64,000 nt of DNA from JBNNGK01 sp050268245 (GTDB taxonomy: Bacteria; Pseudomonadota; Gammaproteobacteria; Enterobacterales; Enterobacteriaceae), in NCBI RefSeq assembly GCF_050268245.1, contig NZ_JBNNGK010000011.1:1-64000 (forward strand). Direction: 5' to 3'. Position numbers and translations under genes: made by a program. Position 1 is the first letter of the stretch; each line of letters starts with the position of its first letter. The notes below the pieces were generated by a model, which ran no database searches, was not told where the DNA came from, and saw only the letters and a program-made list of their open reading frames with translations. Below, one piece after another: positions 50,669 to 59,994 of this stretch.

Positions 50669-53224
50669 ATGAATAACCCGAAGCGAATACGCTCTCGCGG
50701 CTTTAATCGCACCCCTCTGGCTTGGTTAATTTCTTGCCAGGTTGCCATGTTGATGGGGTTTTCTGGCGCGGCTCATGCGCGTGACTACTTTAACCCAGCG
50801 CTGCTGGAAATTGATAATCCTTCGCAGCGCGGTGCCGACTTGTCGGCTTTCGAAGATGGTGAACAGGCTCCTGGTACTTATCGGGTTGATGTCTATCTGA
50901 ATAGAGAAATGGTGGACACCAAAGAAATCGACTTTCAAATGCAACCAGGTCCCGAGGGTAAAAACACCCTGCAACCTTGCTTGAGTGCAGAGATGCTGGA
51001 AGCATTTGGTGTGCGCGTTGAATCATTCCCAGCTCTGAAAGTCAGTGGGCCATGCGTGAATTTAGCGCAGATTATTCCGCAATCCTCTTCAACTTTCCGT
51101 TTTAACCAACAGCGCTTAGAGCTGAGTATTCCGCAGGCTGCTTTGAACATGCAGGCTCGTGACTATGTTTCGCCTGAAAAGTGGGATTCGGGTATCCCGG
51201 CATTATTGGTCAACTATAACTTCAGCGGGGCAAATACCCAAGAGCGCAAAAACGATCGCCATGATAGCAACACGTATTATCTGAACCTGCGTTCCGGGTT
51301 GAACCTTGGCGCATGGCGTTTGCGTAATTATTCCACGTGGAACCGTTCTAGCGATGGCCAGTCCCGTTGGGACTCAATCAATACTTATTTACAGCGCGAT
51401 ATTGTCGCGCTGAAAAGCCAGTTAACTTTGGGGGACAGTACGACCCCCAGTGACGTATTTGAAAGCGTATCGTTCCGTGGCGGCCAGTTAGCGTCTGATG
51501 AAGATATGCTGCCGCAAAGTATGCGCGGTTACTCGCCGGTGGTGCGTGGTATCGCTAAGAGCAATGCGCAGGTCACTATTCGTCAGAACGGTTACGTAAT
51601 TTACCAAAGTTATGTGCCGCCAGGTGCCTTTGAAATTAAAGATTTGTACCCCACTTCGGGCAGTGGCGACTTGAACGTTACCATTAAAGAAGCCGACGGC
51701 AGCGAACAGAATCTTGTGGTGCCGTTTGCTTCGGTACCGGTGTTACAACGCGAAGGGCGCTTCAAGTACAGCCTCACCAGCGGGCAGTATCGTTCTTATA
51801 ACGATAGTGTTGATAAGCGTCCGTTTACCCAGGCAACCGGTATTTATGGTTTACCATGGGGTGCGACGGTTTACGGCGGTATGCAGGCAGCCAGTAAGTA
51901 TCAATCCTTGGCGTTGGGTTGGGGTCAGAATATGGGGATGATTGGCGCACTGTCTGCTGACGTCACTCAGGCTTGGACCAAACCTGAATTCAAAGAAAAA
52001 GAGAGTGGCCAGTCTTGGCGGGTACGTTACGGTAAGAGTTTTGTCGAAACCGGCACCAACTTCAGTTTGGCGAGTTACCGTTACTCGACGAAAGGTTTCT
52101 ATACCTTACAAGAAGCGTTAGAAACCTATACTAATGGCCGTTCTACCAACTACCAAGATCACAAGAAAAGTCGTGCAGAGTTGACGCTGAGCCAAAACTT
52201 ATGGAGCGGCGCAGGGGCGTTGTCGCTGAGCCTGTTACGTGAAGAGTACTGGAATGATAACCGACGTAGTGAGTCGGCCAGCGTGGGTTATAACAACAGC
52301 TGGGAAGGCATCAGCTATGGCATGAACTACACCTACAGTAAAAATGGTAGCGACAGTAACGGCAACCGTACTAACTCGGACGACCATATTTTTGCCTTTA
52401 ACGTCAGTGTGCCATTAAGTAAATGGTTGCCGGGCAGCTATGCCACTTACAACCTGAATACCAGCCGCAATGGTAAGACGAGTAATAACGTCGGCTTGAA
52501 CGGCACTGCGTTAGAGAATGGTAACCTCAGCTATAGCCTGAGCCAGGGCTATACCAGCCAAGGGCAAGGTGCCAATGGTAGCGCCAGCGCTAACTACCGC
52601 GGTGGTTTAGGTGAGGTCAACGTCGGTTATGGTTATAACCACGATCAGCATCGCGTCAACTATGGCCTGCAAGGCGGTGTATTGGTGCATGAAAACGGTA
52701 TAACGCTGTCGCAACCGTTGGGGCAGACCATTGCCTTGGTAAAAGCGCCGGGTGCGAAAAACGTCCGCGTGATGAACCAAACCGGTGTTACCACCGACTG
52801 GCGTGGCTATGCGGTAGTGCCGTATCTGACCAACTATCGCCGCAACGTCATTGGTCTGGATACTACTACCCTGCCGGATGATGTTGATATGACGATGAGT
52901 AGCCAGACGGTGATCCCAACGCGGGGTGCGGTAGTCCGTGCGGAGTACAAACCGAATATCGGCCAACGTGTGTTAATGACCCTACTGATGCAGGGCGGTG
53001 CGCCGGTGCCATTCGGTGCCACAGTAACCGATCTCAGCAACGACGGCAGCAATGCCAGTATCGTTGGCGACGGTGGTCAGGTGTTTATGACCGGCCTGGC
53101 GGACAGCGGCAAGCTGAAGGTCAAGTGGGGCAATGCGGCAACTCAACAATGTCAGGTTAATTACAGCTTGACGAAGCAGGCAAATAGCACCGGCATCCGC
53201 ATGGTGAATGGTCAGTGTTTATAA
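50669..53224 (+). CDS. Outer-membrane fimbrial usher (FimD/PapC-like)
   Basis: An 851-residue usher. The signal peptide ends near AHA; the N-terminal chaperone-binding domain starts with DYFNPALLEID, followed by the 24-stranded barrel with plug (for example RGYSPVVRGIA near residues 284-294) and two C-terminal domains ending in a paired-cysteine-like QQCQVNYSL...GQCL arrangement. ATG 50669 is preferred; a GTG 24 bases earlier is in frame. Its stop precedes the adhesin ATG by 10 bases. Confidence 0.94.
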   Translation: MNNPKRIRSRGFNRTPLAWLISCQVAMLMGFSGAAHARDYFNPALLEIDNPSQRGADLSAFEDGEQAPGTYRVDVYLNREMVDTKEIDFQMQPGPEGKNTLQPCLSAEMLEAFGVRVESFPALKVSGPCVNLAQIIPQSSSTFRFNQQRLELSIPQAALNMQARDYVSPEKWDSGIPALLVNYNFSGANTQERKNDRHDSNTYYLNLRSGLNLGAWRLRNYSTWNRSSDGQSRWDSINTYLQRDIVALKSQLTLGDSTTPSDVFESVSFRGGQLASDEDMLPQSMRGYSPVVRGIAKSNAQVTIRQNGYVIYQSYVPPGAFEIKDLYPTSGSGDLNVTIKEADGSEQNLVVPFASVPVLQREGRFKYSLTSGQYRSYNDSVDKRPFTQATGIYGLPWGATVYGGMQAASKYQSLALGWGQNMGMIGALSADVTQAWTKPEFKEKESGQSWRVRYGKSFVETGTNFSLASYRYSTKGFYTLQEALETYTNGRSTNYQDHKKSRAELTLSQNLWSGAGALSLSLLREEYWNDNRRSESASVGYNNSWEGISYGMNYTYSKNGSDSNGNRTNSDDHIFAFNVSVPLSKWLPGSYATYNLNTSRNGKTSNNVGLNGTALENGNLSYSLSQGYTSQGQGANGSASANYRGGLGEVNVGYGYNHDQHRVNYGLQGGVLVHENGITLSQPLGQTIALVKAPGAKNVRVMNQTGVTTDWRGYAVVPYLTNYRRNVIGLDTTTLPDDVDMTMSSQTVIPTRGAVVRAEYKPNIGQRVLMTLLMQGGAPVPFGATVTDLSNDGSNASIVGDGGQVFMTGLADSGKLKVKWGNAATQQCQVNYSLTKQANSTGIRMVNGQCL

Positions 53225-53234
53225 GGCTTTGAAT

Positions 53235-54278
53235 ATGAATATTAAATCGCTAACTCGTTTATCTGTGCTGGCTGTTACTGTAGCTGCTGGTCTGGGGATG
53301 TCGCAGCCGCTGTTAGCGGCGCCGGGGCAGTGTACTAATGATGAGGGTGTTACAGATTATCCTTTTGTTTTTACCTCCGTCATGACCGATCCGGCGCAGA
53401 ACATTCAGGGTAAAATTATCGAGAATGCTGAAAATGGGGAATGGAATTTACCCCGTGTATATAAAGCAACCTGTGAATGTACAACAATGAACGCAGCTTA
53501 TGTCATGGCTAAGTCATTACTTACAAACGAAGTTTACAATGATGGTCGCATACGTTTTTTTGAGTTGAATAAGTATCTTGCCGTAGGAAGTGAAGTAAAA
53601 ATCGGTGGCGTGGCCGATCGTTTTGAACCTGTACCATTTGATTATACAAGTAATCAAAATGATGCTTGGGATAGCGGATGTGAATCTCAAAGATATAAGA
53701 GTGGTTCAGAAGGTCACATACATCTGTATTTCATTCGCCCCTTTGTCGGGCAAACGGTTATCCCATCAACCAAGTTGGTGGAGGTATATCTTGCTTCATC
53801 TCCAGGGGTCAGCAGTACGACGCCAGTCTCTACCGTGACGATGTCCGGGACGGTAACCGTGCCGCAGAACTGCGAAATTAACCCGCAGCCGATAGTGATA
53901 GATTTTGGCGATATTATGTCGAGTGATTTCACCACTAAAGGGGCAATGCCGAGAAACTTTACGCCAGAACGAAAAGAGATAACTGTCGGGTGCCGTAATA
54001 TTTCTGACGGAGTAAAAGTCAGTTTGAGTTTCCAGGCAGAAGCTGATCCTTCGGATCCGACATTATTAAAAACGACCAATGGTGATATTGCAGTTAAACT
54101 CCAAGGGGGCGATGGTAACGCCATTTCCCCTAGCAATGGAACCTTAGCGGTAGATTTTGATTATCCATCTCAAAAGGGTAATGCAGAAATTGTTGCGTAC
54201 CCGGTAAATACCTCCGGAAAAACGCCAGAGGTAGGGGACTTTAATGCAACGGCCACGATCAAAGCGGAAATAGAATAA
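53235..54278 (+). CDS. Two-domain fimbrial tip adhesin
   Basis: A 347-residue exported protein. The signal peptide is residues 1-~29 (ending LLAA). Residues ~30-190 form an N-terminal domain rich in cysteine (CTNDEGVTDYPF, CECTTMNA) that resembles the receptor-binding part of FimH-like adhesins; I recognise no specific ligand type. Residues ~200-347 form a pilin domain (SGTVTVPQNCEINPQPIVIDFGDI onward; described by its ends). AAGG lies 8 bases before the ATG. It follows the usher gene, and AT-rich codons in its N-terminal half suggest faster divergence or transfer of the binding domain. Confidence 0.82.
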   Translation: MNIKSLTRLSVLAVTVAAGLGMSQPLLAAPGQCTNDEGVTDYPFVFTSVMTDPAQNIQGKIIENAENGEWNLPRVYKATCECTTMNAAYVMAKSLLTNEVYNDGRIRFFELNKYLAVGSEVKIGGVADRFEPVPFDYTSNQNDAWDSGCESQRYKSGSEGHIHLYFIRPFVGQTVIPSTKLVEVYLASSPGVSSTTPVSTVTMSGTVTVPQNCEINPQPIVIDFGDIMSSDFTTKGAMPRNFTPERKEITVGCRNISDGVKVSLSFQAEADPSDPTLLKTTNGDIAVKLQGGDGNAISPSNGTLAVDFDYPSQKGNAEIVAYPVNTSGKTPEVGDFNATATIKAEIE

Positions 54279-54341
54279 CGCCAATGTTCGTGGGTGTTGA
54301 TAGCAGTGCATTGTGACATGGTTTTATTAAAGGAAATTATT

Positions 54342-54890
54342 ATGAAGGATCTAAAATTGAATTTATTTAAGAGCACGCTGCTGTTGGTTGCCGCAGCCAG
54401 TATGGGTGTTAGCCAATTTTCTTTGGCTGATACGCAACTGAATATTAAAGGCACCATTAAAGCTTCACCTTGTACTGTGGACACCCCATCAAGTAGTGGC
54501 ATAACCGTCGATTTAGGGGACAACATTCAGGCATCAACGTTGGCAACGCCTAAATCAGGTAGCGAATGGGTACCGGTGCCGATACGTTTGAAAGACTGCC
54601 CGCCGACGACGTCGGCAGTAATGGCCACCTTTGCTGGTACGCCAGCAACGGAAGAAACCGATTTGTATGCCAATACCACAGCAGCTGGTGCCGCGACGCT
54701 TGTACAGATTGAGTTGGCTGATAGCGCAAATGAAGCGCGCATGGGGAACGGCAAATCAATGGCGCAACCTGTCAGCAGCGCAACCAATGATGCAACGTTT
54801 AACCTGAAGGCGCGCGCTTACAGTTCTGCCGGTGGCGCAACGCCAGGCGATATTGTCGGTACTGTGCAGGTGAGCTTTACTTACGAGTAA
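54342..54890 (+). CDS. Minor fimbrial subunit
   Basis: A 182-residue pilin with a signal peptide (cleavage near SLA/D, residue ~28), the paired cysteines (ASPCTVD, LKDCPPTT) and the usual C-terminal strand ending VQVSFTYE. It is last in the structural operon, after the adhesin gene, and probably serves as adaptor or terminator subunit. The start at 54342 follows AAAGGAAAT. A terminator lies 29 bases downstream. Confidence 0.88.
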   Translation: MKDLKLNLFKSTLLLVAAASMGVSQFSLADTQLNIKGTIKASPCTVDTPSSSGITVDLGDNIQASTLATPKSGSEWVPVPIRLKDCPPTTSAVMATFAGTPATEETDLYANTTAAGAATLVQIELADSANEARMGNGKSMAQPVSSATNDATFNLKARAYSSAGGATPGDIVGTVQVSFTYE

Positions 54891-54918
54891 ATCTGGCTAG
54901 TAATAGTGATTTAAATGC

Positions 54919-54952
54919 GCCCCCAGCTTGTCCGTGTTTGGGGGCCTTTTTG
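54919..54952 (+). terminator. Terminator of the fimbrial structural operon
   Basis: GCCCCCA (54919-54925) pairs with TGGGGGC (54939-54945) and is followed by CTTTTT. It lies 29 bases past the minor subunit stop. The following stretch to 55279 is AT-rich and presumably carries the promoter of the regulator genes; nothing specific was identified. Confidence 0.8.
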
Positions 54953-55279
54953 CCAAATAAAGAATAGCGAAGATAACTATAGGATGTTTTTATCTCGCCT
55001 CTCTTTATTTCGACGAAATTTAGCATGGTTTTTATATACCTTAAATAATTTATGTTGCATCACGGCAGAAAATAAACGGATCCTATGGCTATTATACCTG
55101 TAAGTAAGCTAGGCATATAGGCGCAGCCAATAACGATGCAGATTTAAGTATAACGGATATAAACGTCTTTATGGCGTATAAGTCATTGACTAGACCGACA
55201 ATGTCTCAGCGGAAATAGCTTTTTCGTCTATGAACTAGAATCGTCACAGCATATCCCACAAGGAATAGGGAGAATATTT

Positions 55280-55984
55280 ATGACAGCGGCTCATACTTAC
55301 CAGCGGATCACTGCACACACGCCGAACGGCAGTGGACAGAAAGGCCAAGGGGTGATCATTATGGAGGCTTGCCCGATGACGACGCTCGGCATGCGCAATG
55401 TGCTGGCGCAGTCATGTGGGCTGTCGGAGAATATTATGCAGGTTAATAACCTAGCGGCCATTCCTGGTCTAATGCGTAACCATTTGCCGCAACTGTTAAT
55501 TATGGAGCTGTGTGGTGAAGCAGAATCGGTTTTAGATGGTCTGCGGCTTATTTCCCTGTGTATTGAACATTGGCCGGCAACGCCTATTATCGTCTGTACG
55601 GCTTTGGACGATCCGCGTGTTTTACAGCTGTTAACGGCCTCAGGCATAAAAGGCTTATTGTTGAAACAAGAGCCTTCGGTCGCATTGGCGCAATGTGTTC
55701 AGCAGGTGTTGGCAGGGCGCCGTAGCTACAGCCATAAGGTTCGGCAGTTACTGGCAAATCATTCTATCGGCGGCAAGGCATTGACCGCGCGTGAATTAGA
55801 CGTCTTGGCCTACTTATTCTCTGGTAAGAGCGTTACCACTGCCGCATTGATGATGCATCGTGATGTGCGTACGGTCAGTACGCATAAACGCAATGCTATG
55901 TTGAAACTGGGTTTTCAAAACGACGGCGAGCTATTTTTGCAAGGTAAATGGATGGCTAAGACAGGCCCTGTTTTTAGTCGCTGA
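55280..55984 (+). CDS. LuxR-family regulator with degenerate receiver (1 of 3)
   Basis: A 234-residue protein. The N-terminal part (residues ~25-145) has the receiver fold, but Glu76 (LLIMELCGE) stands where the phosphorylated Asp should be. The C-terminal LuxR helix-turn-helix (ALTARELDVLAYLFSG ... HRDVRTVSTHKRNAML) binds DNA. It resembles RcsA/BglJ-type proteins, which work as partners of RcsB without being phosphorylated. It is the first of three tandem paralogues behind the fimbrial operon and probably controls fimbrial or motility genes. Confidence 0.82.
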   Translation: MTAAHTYQRITAHTPNGSGQKGQGVIIMEACPMTTLGMRNVLAQSCGLSENIMQVNNLAAIPGLMRNHLPQLLIMELCGEAESVLDGLRLISLCIEHWPATPIIVCTALDDPRVLQLLTASGIKGLLLKQEPSVALAQCVQQVLAGRRSYSHKVRQLLANHSIGGKALTARELDVLAYLFSGKSVTTAALMMHRDVRTVSTHKRNAMLKLGFQNDGELFLQGKWMAKTGPVFSR

Positions 55985-56048
55985 TTTACCGATTTTTTTG
56001 CATTATTCCTCTCAATAGGTGGAAGTCATATTTAGACAGGAGTCCCGT

Positions 56049-56717
56049 ATGCATTCTTTAGCGCAAGAATCTATCAGCATTGCATTAATGGATCGTTGTC
56101 CATTAACGTTGAGTGGTTTATCGAGTTTTATTGGTTCACTCAATACACCAAGTAATATTACTGTGCAAGAAACCCGTATGGATGCGGTTTCAGAAGCTTT
56201 ATTGTACCAACCTGCCGATATTTTGATTACTGAGCTGAACGGCTTGAATGAAACTTCGGCTGAAGGGCGGAAAACGCTATTAAACTTATGTGCGCAGATA
56301 CCAACCCTGCGGGTTATTGTTTATACCCGTTGTCAAAGCGGTGAAGAACTGCGTGCTTTGCTCGAAGTGACGAACATCAGCGTAATCTCCCGTGATGATA
56401 GCTTGGCGCAGGTCGGGGAGTTTTTTATGCGAGTATTTAACGGTGAGCGCGTATTGAGTCCACTCATCGGCGCTTGTCTGGCTCGCAATGATAATGAAGA
56501 GGCATCAAGCCTGCATCATTTGACACGTTGTGAGAACGATGTACTGACATTTTTATTTAATGGTATGAGCCTGCGCCAAATTGCTGAGTTGCAACGTCGT
56601 AGTATCAAAACGATTAGCGCTCATAAATGTAATGCCATGCGTAAGTTACAAGTGAAAAATGACAGCGAGTTATTCTCACTGAAAAAAAATATCACCCAAC
56701 AGTTCGCAATCGAATGA
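56049..56717 (+). CDS. LuxR-family regulator with degenerate receiver (2 of 3)
   Basis: A 222-residue paralogue of the preceding regulator. Glu62 (ADILITELNG) replaces the receiver Asp. The helix-turn-helix (HLTRCENDVLTFLFNGMSLR ... RRSIKTISAHKCNAMRKL) is close to that of E. coli BglJ. Start ATG 56049 has AGGAG 7 bases upstream; a longer frame from 56019 is less likely. It is 64 bases after the first regulator gene. Confidence 0.82.
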   Translation: MHSLAQESISIALMDRCPLTLSGLSSFIGSLNTPSNITVQETRMDAVSEALLYQPADILITELNGLNETSAEGRKTLLNLCAQIPTLRVIVYTRCQSGEELRALLEVTNISVISRDDSLAQVGEFFMRVFNGERVLSPLIGACLARNDNEEASSLHHLTRCENDVLTFLFNGMSLRQIAELQRRSIKTISAHKCNAMRKLQVKNDSELFSLKKNITQQFAIE

Positions 56718-56788
56718 TATCGCGAAATAAGGGTAGTCAGGGTCCCAAGGATGTGGTTGACCCAGCGTTAAAATAAAAGGGAATAGGT

Positions 56789-57616
56789 ATGACAATTCAC
56801 AACCGTTCGGCGTCGCGTATTGCTCTACTTATTCCCTGTCAGTTTACTGCCTATGGCATTGAGCGGTTATTGATCAATGATCGGCAGGAACGGCGTACAG
56901 TTACACGGATAAATAGTGTAGCTGAGGTACGGCAGATAGTGTTCACTCAGCGTATAAATATGCTGGTTATTGCATTTAGTATGCAGCAGTATGATTGGCA
57001 TTCCAGAGTATTATTAATTCGTACATTACGCGACCAGCAGCCAAAATTAAAAATTGTGGCGGTGGTTGATGTTCAGATTCCATTTTTGCTGCAGCAGATT
57101 TCTGATTTGCACATTGATAGCATATTGAGCCAGCATGATACGCTAAATGAAATAGTTGAGTCACTCGCGAAAATTTGCCAAGGGAACGGTTGTTACAGCG
57201 AGCATATCAAGCGAATATTATCATGCAAAAATGGTACTACATGGCTAGCTGAACCATTGAGCTCCTCAGAACTTAATGTACTGCACTATTTAATGAACGG
57301 ACATTCAGTACAGCAAACGGCTGAGCTGATAAGTCGTAGTAAAAAAACCGTAGTAGCAATAAAAAATAAAGCGATGCGTAAGTTAGGTATTAGGCATTGT
57401 GCTGAGTTGGTAGCAATTCGGGATATGTTAGAAAACCAATACCGTGAAGTAACGTTATCCTCATTACCAAATCTTGAGGATAATACGCCGGAGGTGCGGT
57501 ACTCAACTACCGGTAATAGTTTTAAAATGGCAAAGGTCTGGTTGCCAGCGGTAAAAATTATAAATACTTTGTCAGCAACGGCAAGTTCTTATTCAGTAAT
57601 AAGGAATAAACAGTGA
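56789..57616 (+). CDS. LuxR-family regulator with degenerate receiver (3 of 3)
   Basis: A 275-residue paralogue, longer than its neighbours by a C-terminal tail of ~55 residues with no recognised motif. The receiver Asp position holds Ala62 (NMLVIAFSMQ). The helix-turn-helix is SSSELNVLHYLMNGHSVQQT followed by RSKKTVVAIKNKAMRKLGIR, less conserved than the others. Codons are AT-rich. Its stop overlaps the GTG start of the lipoprotein gene, so regulators and lipoprotein are coupled. Confidence 0.8.
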   Translation: MTIHNRSASRIALLIPCQFTAYGIERLLINDRQERRTVTRINSVAEVRQIVFTQRINMLVIAFSMQQYDWHSRVLLIRTLRDQQPKLKIVAVVDVQIPFLLQQISDLHIDSILSQHDTLNEIVESLAKICQGNGCYSEHIKRILSCKNGTTWLAEPLSSSELNVLHYLMNGHSVQQTAELISRSKKTVVAIKNKAMRKLGIRHCAELVAIRDMLENQYREVTLSSLPNLEDNTPEVRYSTTGNSFKMAKVWLPAVKIINTLSATASSYSVIRNKQ

Positions 57617-58053
57617 AACAATTTCAAAAAGCCGGCAGTTATTCACAGCAATTGGTTGGTATTATTATGGTAGGGTGCTTATTGATGGCCGGCTGCGCGC
57701 CAAAATCCTCTGGCAGTAAAATTAAATCTCAGCAGGCAGTAACGCCAGCACCGATGCCCGCCCCGGCTCAAAAACCTGCGCCCGAACCTAAAAAAGAAAA
57801 CCGTATTGGCTTGTGTCAAAGTGAGTTGGCTTCCTTAAAAAAAGTGAATGCTAAAGCTTATGCCGCGCGTAAAGCCTATTTTGACAGCTTAGTTAGCAAT
57901 GCGTCTGTTTACAGCGCGGTACGTGGCGAAGTTAACACACAAACTAAAGATACATTGGACGCATTGTATAAATACAAAACTAACCAGGTGTGTGCGCAAA
58001 TTGAGCGTGATGTGCTGGATGCGTTGATTCGTAGAGGGGAGAGCGTGAAGTGA
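57613..58053 (+). CDS. Small lipoprotein of the fimbrial locus
   Basis: A 146-residue protein starting at GTG. A signal peptide ends with the lipobox LMAGC (Cys28). A proline/alanine-rich linker (PAPMPAPAQKPAPEPKK, residues ~47-63) is followed by a helical domain of about 80 residues with two cysteines (GLCQSE, NQVCAQ). No known family was recognised. It overlaps the regulator before it and the FKBP gene after it, each by GTGA, so the products probably work together at the envelope. Confidence 0.78.
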   Translation: MKQFQKAGSYSQQLVGIIMVGCLLMAGCAPKSSGSKIKSQQAVTPAPMPAPAQKPAPEPKKENRIGLCQSELASLKKVNAKAYAARKAYFDSLVSNASVYSAVRGEVNTQTKDTLDALYKYKTNQVCAQIERDVLDALIRRGESVK

Positions 58054-59363
58054 AAAAGGGTATCAAGTATGGCTTCCTACTCACATTAATGATGCCACTG
58101 GGTGGCGTTTATGCGGTGGAGAAAGCCAGTGATGAACTGACCTTGCAGTCGCTGGATGCCATCACCAGCAAGGTGGATGATGCGCCGGCGTTGCTTTTAT
58201 TAACGCCTTCTCAATTGGAGGCTATCAGTCCGCCAGAAGAAAAAGCGGTGGGTAAATCCCAAAAAAATCAGCTCGCTAAACATAAAGAAAAAGCGCCAGC
58301 GGCACCACTTCGCGAGTTGAAAGCACAGCAGGCGAAAATTAATCAGCTCAATGCTACGCTGGCCAAGCAAAATACTGAGCTAAAACAGTTGAGGCAAACC
58401 GCTAAAGCTGATGCCGATGCCCGTACTGAAATTGAGCAATTGAAAAAATCGCTGCAAGATAATCTGCAAAATACTGAAAAAATGCAGCAGCAATTGGTTG
58501 CTATGACCACAGCGCAAAGTACGAAAAAACAGGAAGATAACAAACTGCGACAAGCTCTGGAAAAGAGCCAGCAGCAAAGTTCGGCCTTGCAAAAGCAGAT
58601 TGATACTCTGACCACATCGCAGAATGAACGAGCGAAACAAAATCAGGAGCTGCAACAAGAATTAGCTGTGCTGAAGAAACAACAGGCCGAAAAACAGCAG
58701 GCCGCGACGGTGGTACCGAAAAGCGCGACGGAGATCCGTGACTATGCTATTGGTAGTTCGTTAGGCAAAGACATGTTAGCGCTGTTACAGGAAAAAGCTG
58801 CACAGGGCGTCGAAGTCAACGATCGTATGGCGTTTGCTGGGGTACAGGATACCTTAAACGGTAAGCCGCAGTTACCACAGGATAAAATTGCTAAAGCGTT
58901 GTTTGAAACCGAAGTTGCATTGAAAGAGAAAGAAGAACAGCTGAAGACGCAAACTGAATCTAAGGGCGCGCATTATATCGCGCAATTTAAGAAACAGAAG
59001 CGGTCAAAGCAGGATCCATCAGGTTTCTATTATCGTGTTGACTATTTAGGCGATGGTAAAATTTCGCCTACGGATACCGTTGCGGTTGTGGTGAAAGAAA
59101 GTCTGATTGACGGCAAAGTCATTAAAGATATGGACGTGGCTGGAACATCGATTTCGCAACCACTCAATAGTTATCCTCCAATGTTCAAGGCGGCTATTAG
59201 TCAGTTGCAAAACCACGGAAGTATGACCATGGTCGTTCCGCCGGAGTTAGCCTACGGCGACAAAGGTTTACCTCCGGATATTCCTCCAGGTTCAACCATG
59301 GTCTATAACGTAAGAGTACTTGAGGTCTTACCTTCTTCAGAGAAAGCACCGGTTACCAAATAA
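58050..59363 (+). CDS. Periplasmic coiled-coil FKBP-type prolyl isomerase
   Basis: A 437-residue protein starting at GTG. The signal peptide is residues 1-~22. A long coiled coil rich in Gln, Lys and Leu covers residues ~85-225, followed by an FKBP N-terminal dimerisation segment (~225-320, SATEIRDYAIGSSLGKDML) and an FKBP domain (~325-430) ending VPPELAYGDKGLPPDIPPGS and VYNVRVLEV. It resembles FkpA/Mip with an added coiled-coil spacer. Likely role: folding or assembly help for fimbrial proteins together with the lipoprotein. Confidence 0.85.
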   Translation: MKKGIKYGFLLTLMMPLGGVYAVEKASDELTLQSLDAITSKVDDAPALLLLTPSQLEAISPPEEKAVGKSQKNQLAKHKEKAPAAPLRELKAQQAKINQLNATLAKQNTELKQLRQTAKADADARTEIEQLKKSLQDNLQNTEKMQQQLVAMTTAQSTKKQEDNKLRQALEKSQQQSSALQKQIDTLTTSQNERAKQNQELQQELAVLKKQQAEKQQAATVVPKSATEIRDYAIGSSLGKDMLALLQEKAAQGVEVNDRMAFAGVQDTLNGKPQLPQDKIAKALFETEVALKEKEEQLKTQTESKGAHYIAQFKKQKRSKQDPSGFYYRVDYLGDGKISPTDTVAVVVKESLIDGKVIKDMDVAGTSISQPLNSYPPMFKAAISQLQNHGSMTMVVPPELAYGDKGLPPDIPPGSTMVYNVRVLEVLPSSEKAPVTK

Positions 59364-59427
59364 CGTCGGTGTCTAAACGGTTTACACCCGGGTATGTTGA
59401 GTGTCGAAGATAGTTAGATGGCACACG

Positions 59428-59979
59428 CTAAATATGAATAACTCTAAAGCGCTCAACATTACTCGCGGTGTAAATGACCGTATTTTGAATATTCCTATGC
59501 CCTAAATAATCTTGAATCAGTCGTGTATCGACACCTTTATCCGCCAGTGCAAATCCGCATGAGTGCCGCAGCATATGTGGATGAACTTGAACACTGATAC
59601 CCGCCAATTCACCATAGGTTTTTATTAAACGATAAAGTTGTTGGCGTGAAATCTGGCCACCGTGCCGTGATAAGAATAACCATGGGCTGTCTGCTTCAAG
59701 ATAGCGTGAACGCTGCCCTAACCATTTCATTATTGCAATACGTTCGCGGGTTTGAATTGGGTGCTGAACTGAAAACCCATTTTTTAAGCGTGCGACATGT
59801 ATACGGTTAGTGGTGAGATCAATATCTTCCAGGCGAAGCCCCCGCAGTTCACTGACACGCAATCCATGGATAAAACACATAAGTAGCATACAGCGATCGC
59901 GAATTCCATTTGGGCTATCAGGAACGGCCGCGATCATCTGCTCAATTTCAATATGACTGAGGTATTTGCGTTTTTTCAT
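59428..59979 (-). CDS. FimB/FimE-type tyrosine recombinase (second)
   Basis: A 183-residue catalytic-domain-only recombinase, paralogous to that at 48218. Catalytic residues: Arg in HGLRVSELRGLR, His-X2-Arg-His in HPHMLRHSCGF, His in LGHRNIQNT and Tyr in TVIYTAS. It is encoded on the minus strand at the far end of the fimbrial locus, convergent with the FKBP gene, so the two recombinases bracket the whole cluster. In E. coli fimB and fimE are instead adjacent on one side. Confidence 0.9.
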   Translation of the reverse strand: MKKRKYLSHIEIEQMIAAVPDSPNGIRDRCMLLMCFIHGLRVSELRGLRLEDIDLTTNRIHVARLKNGFSVQHPIQTRERIAIMKWLGQRSRYLEADSPWLFLSRHGGQISRQQLYRLIKTYGELAGISVQVHPHMLRHSCGFALADKGVDTRLIQDYLGHRNIQNTVIYTASNVERFRVIHI

Positions 59980-59994
59980 TTCTCTTCCTTGACA

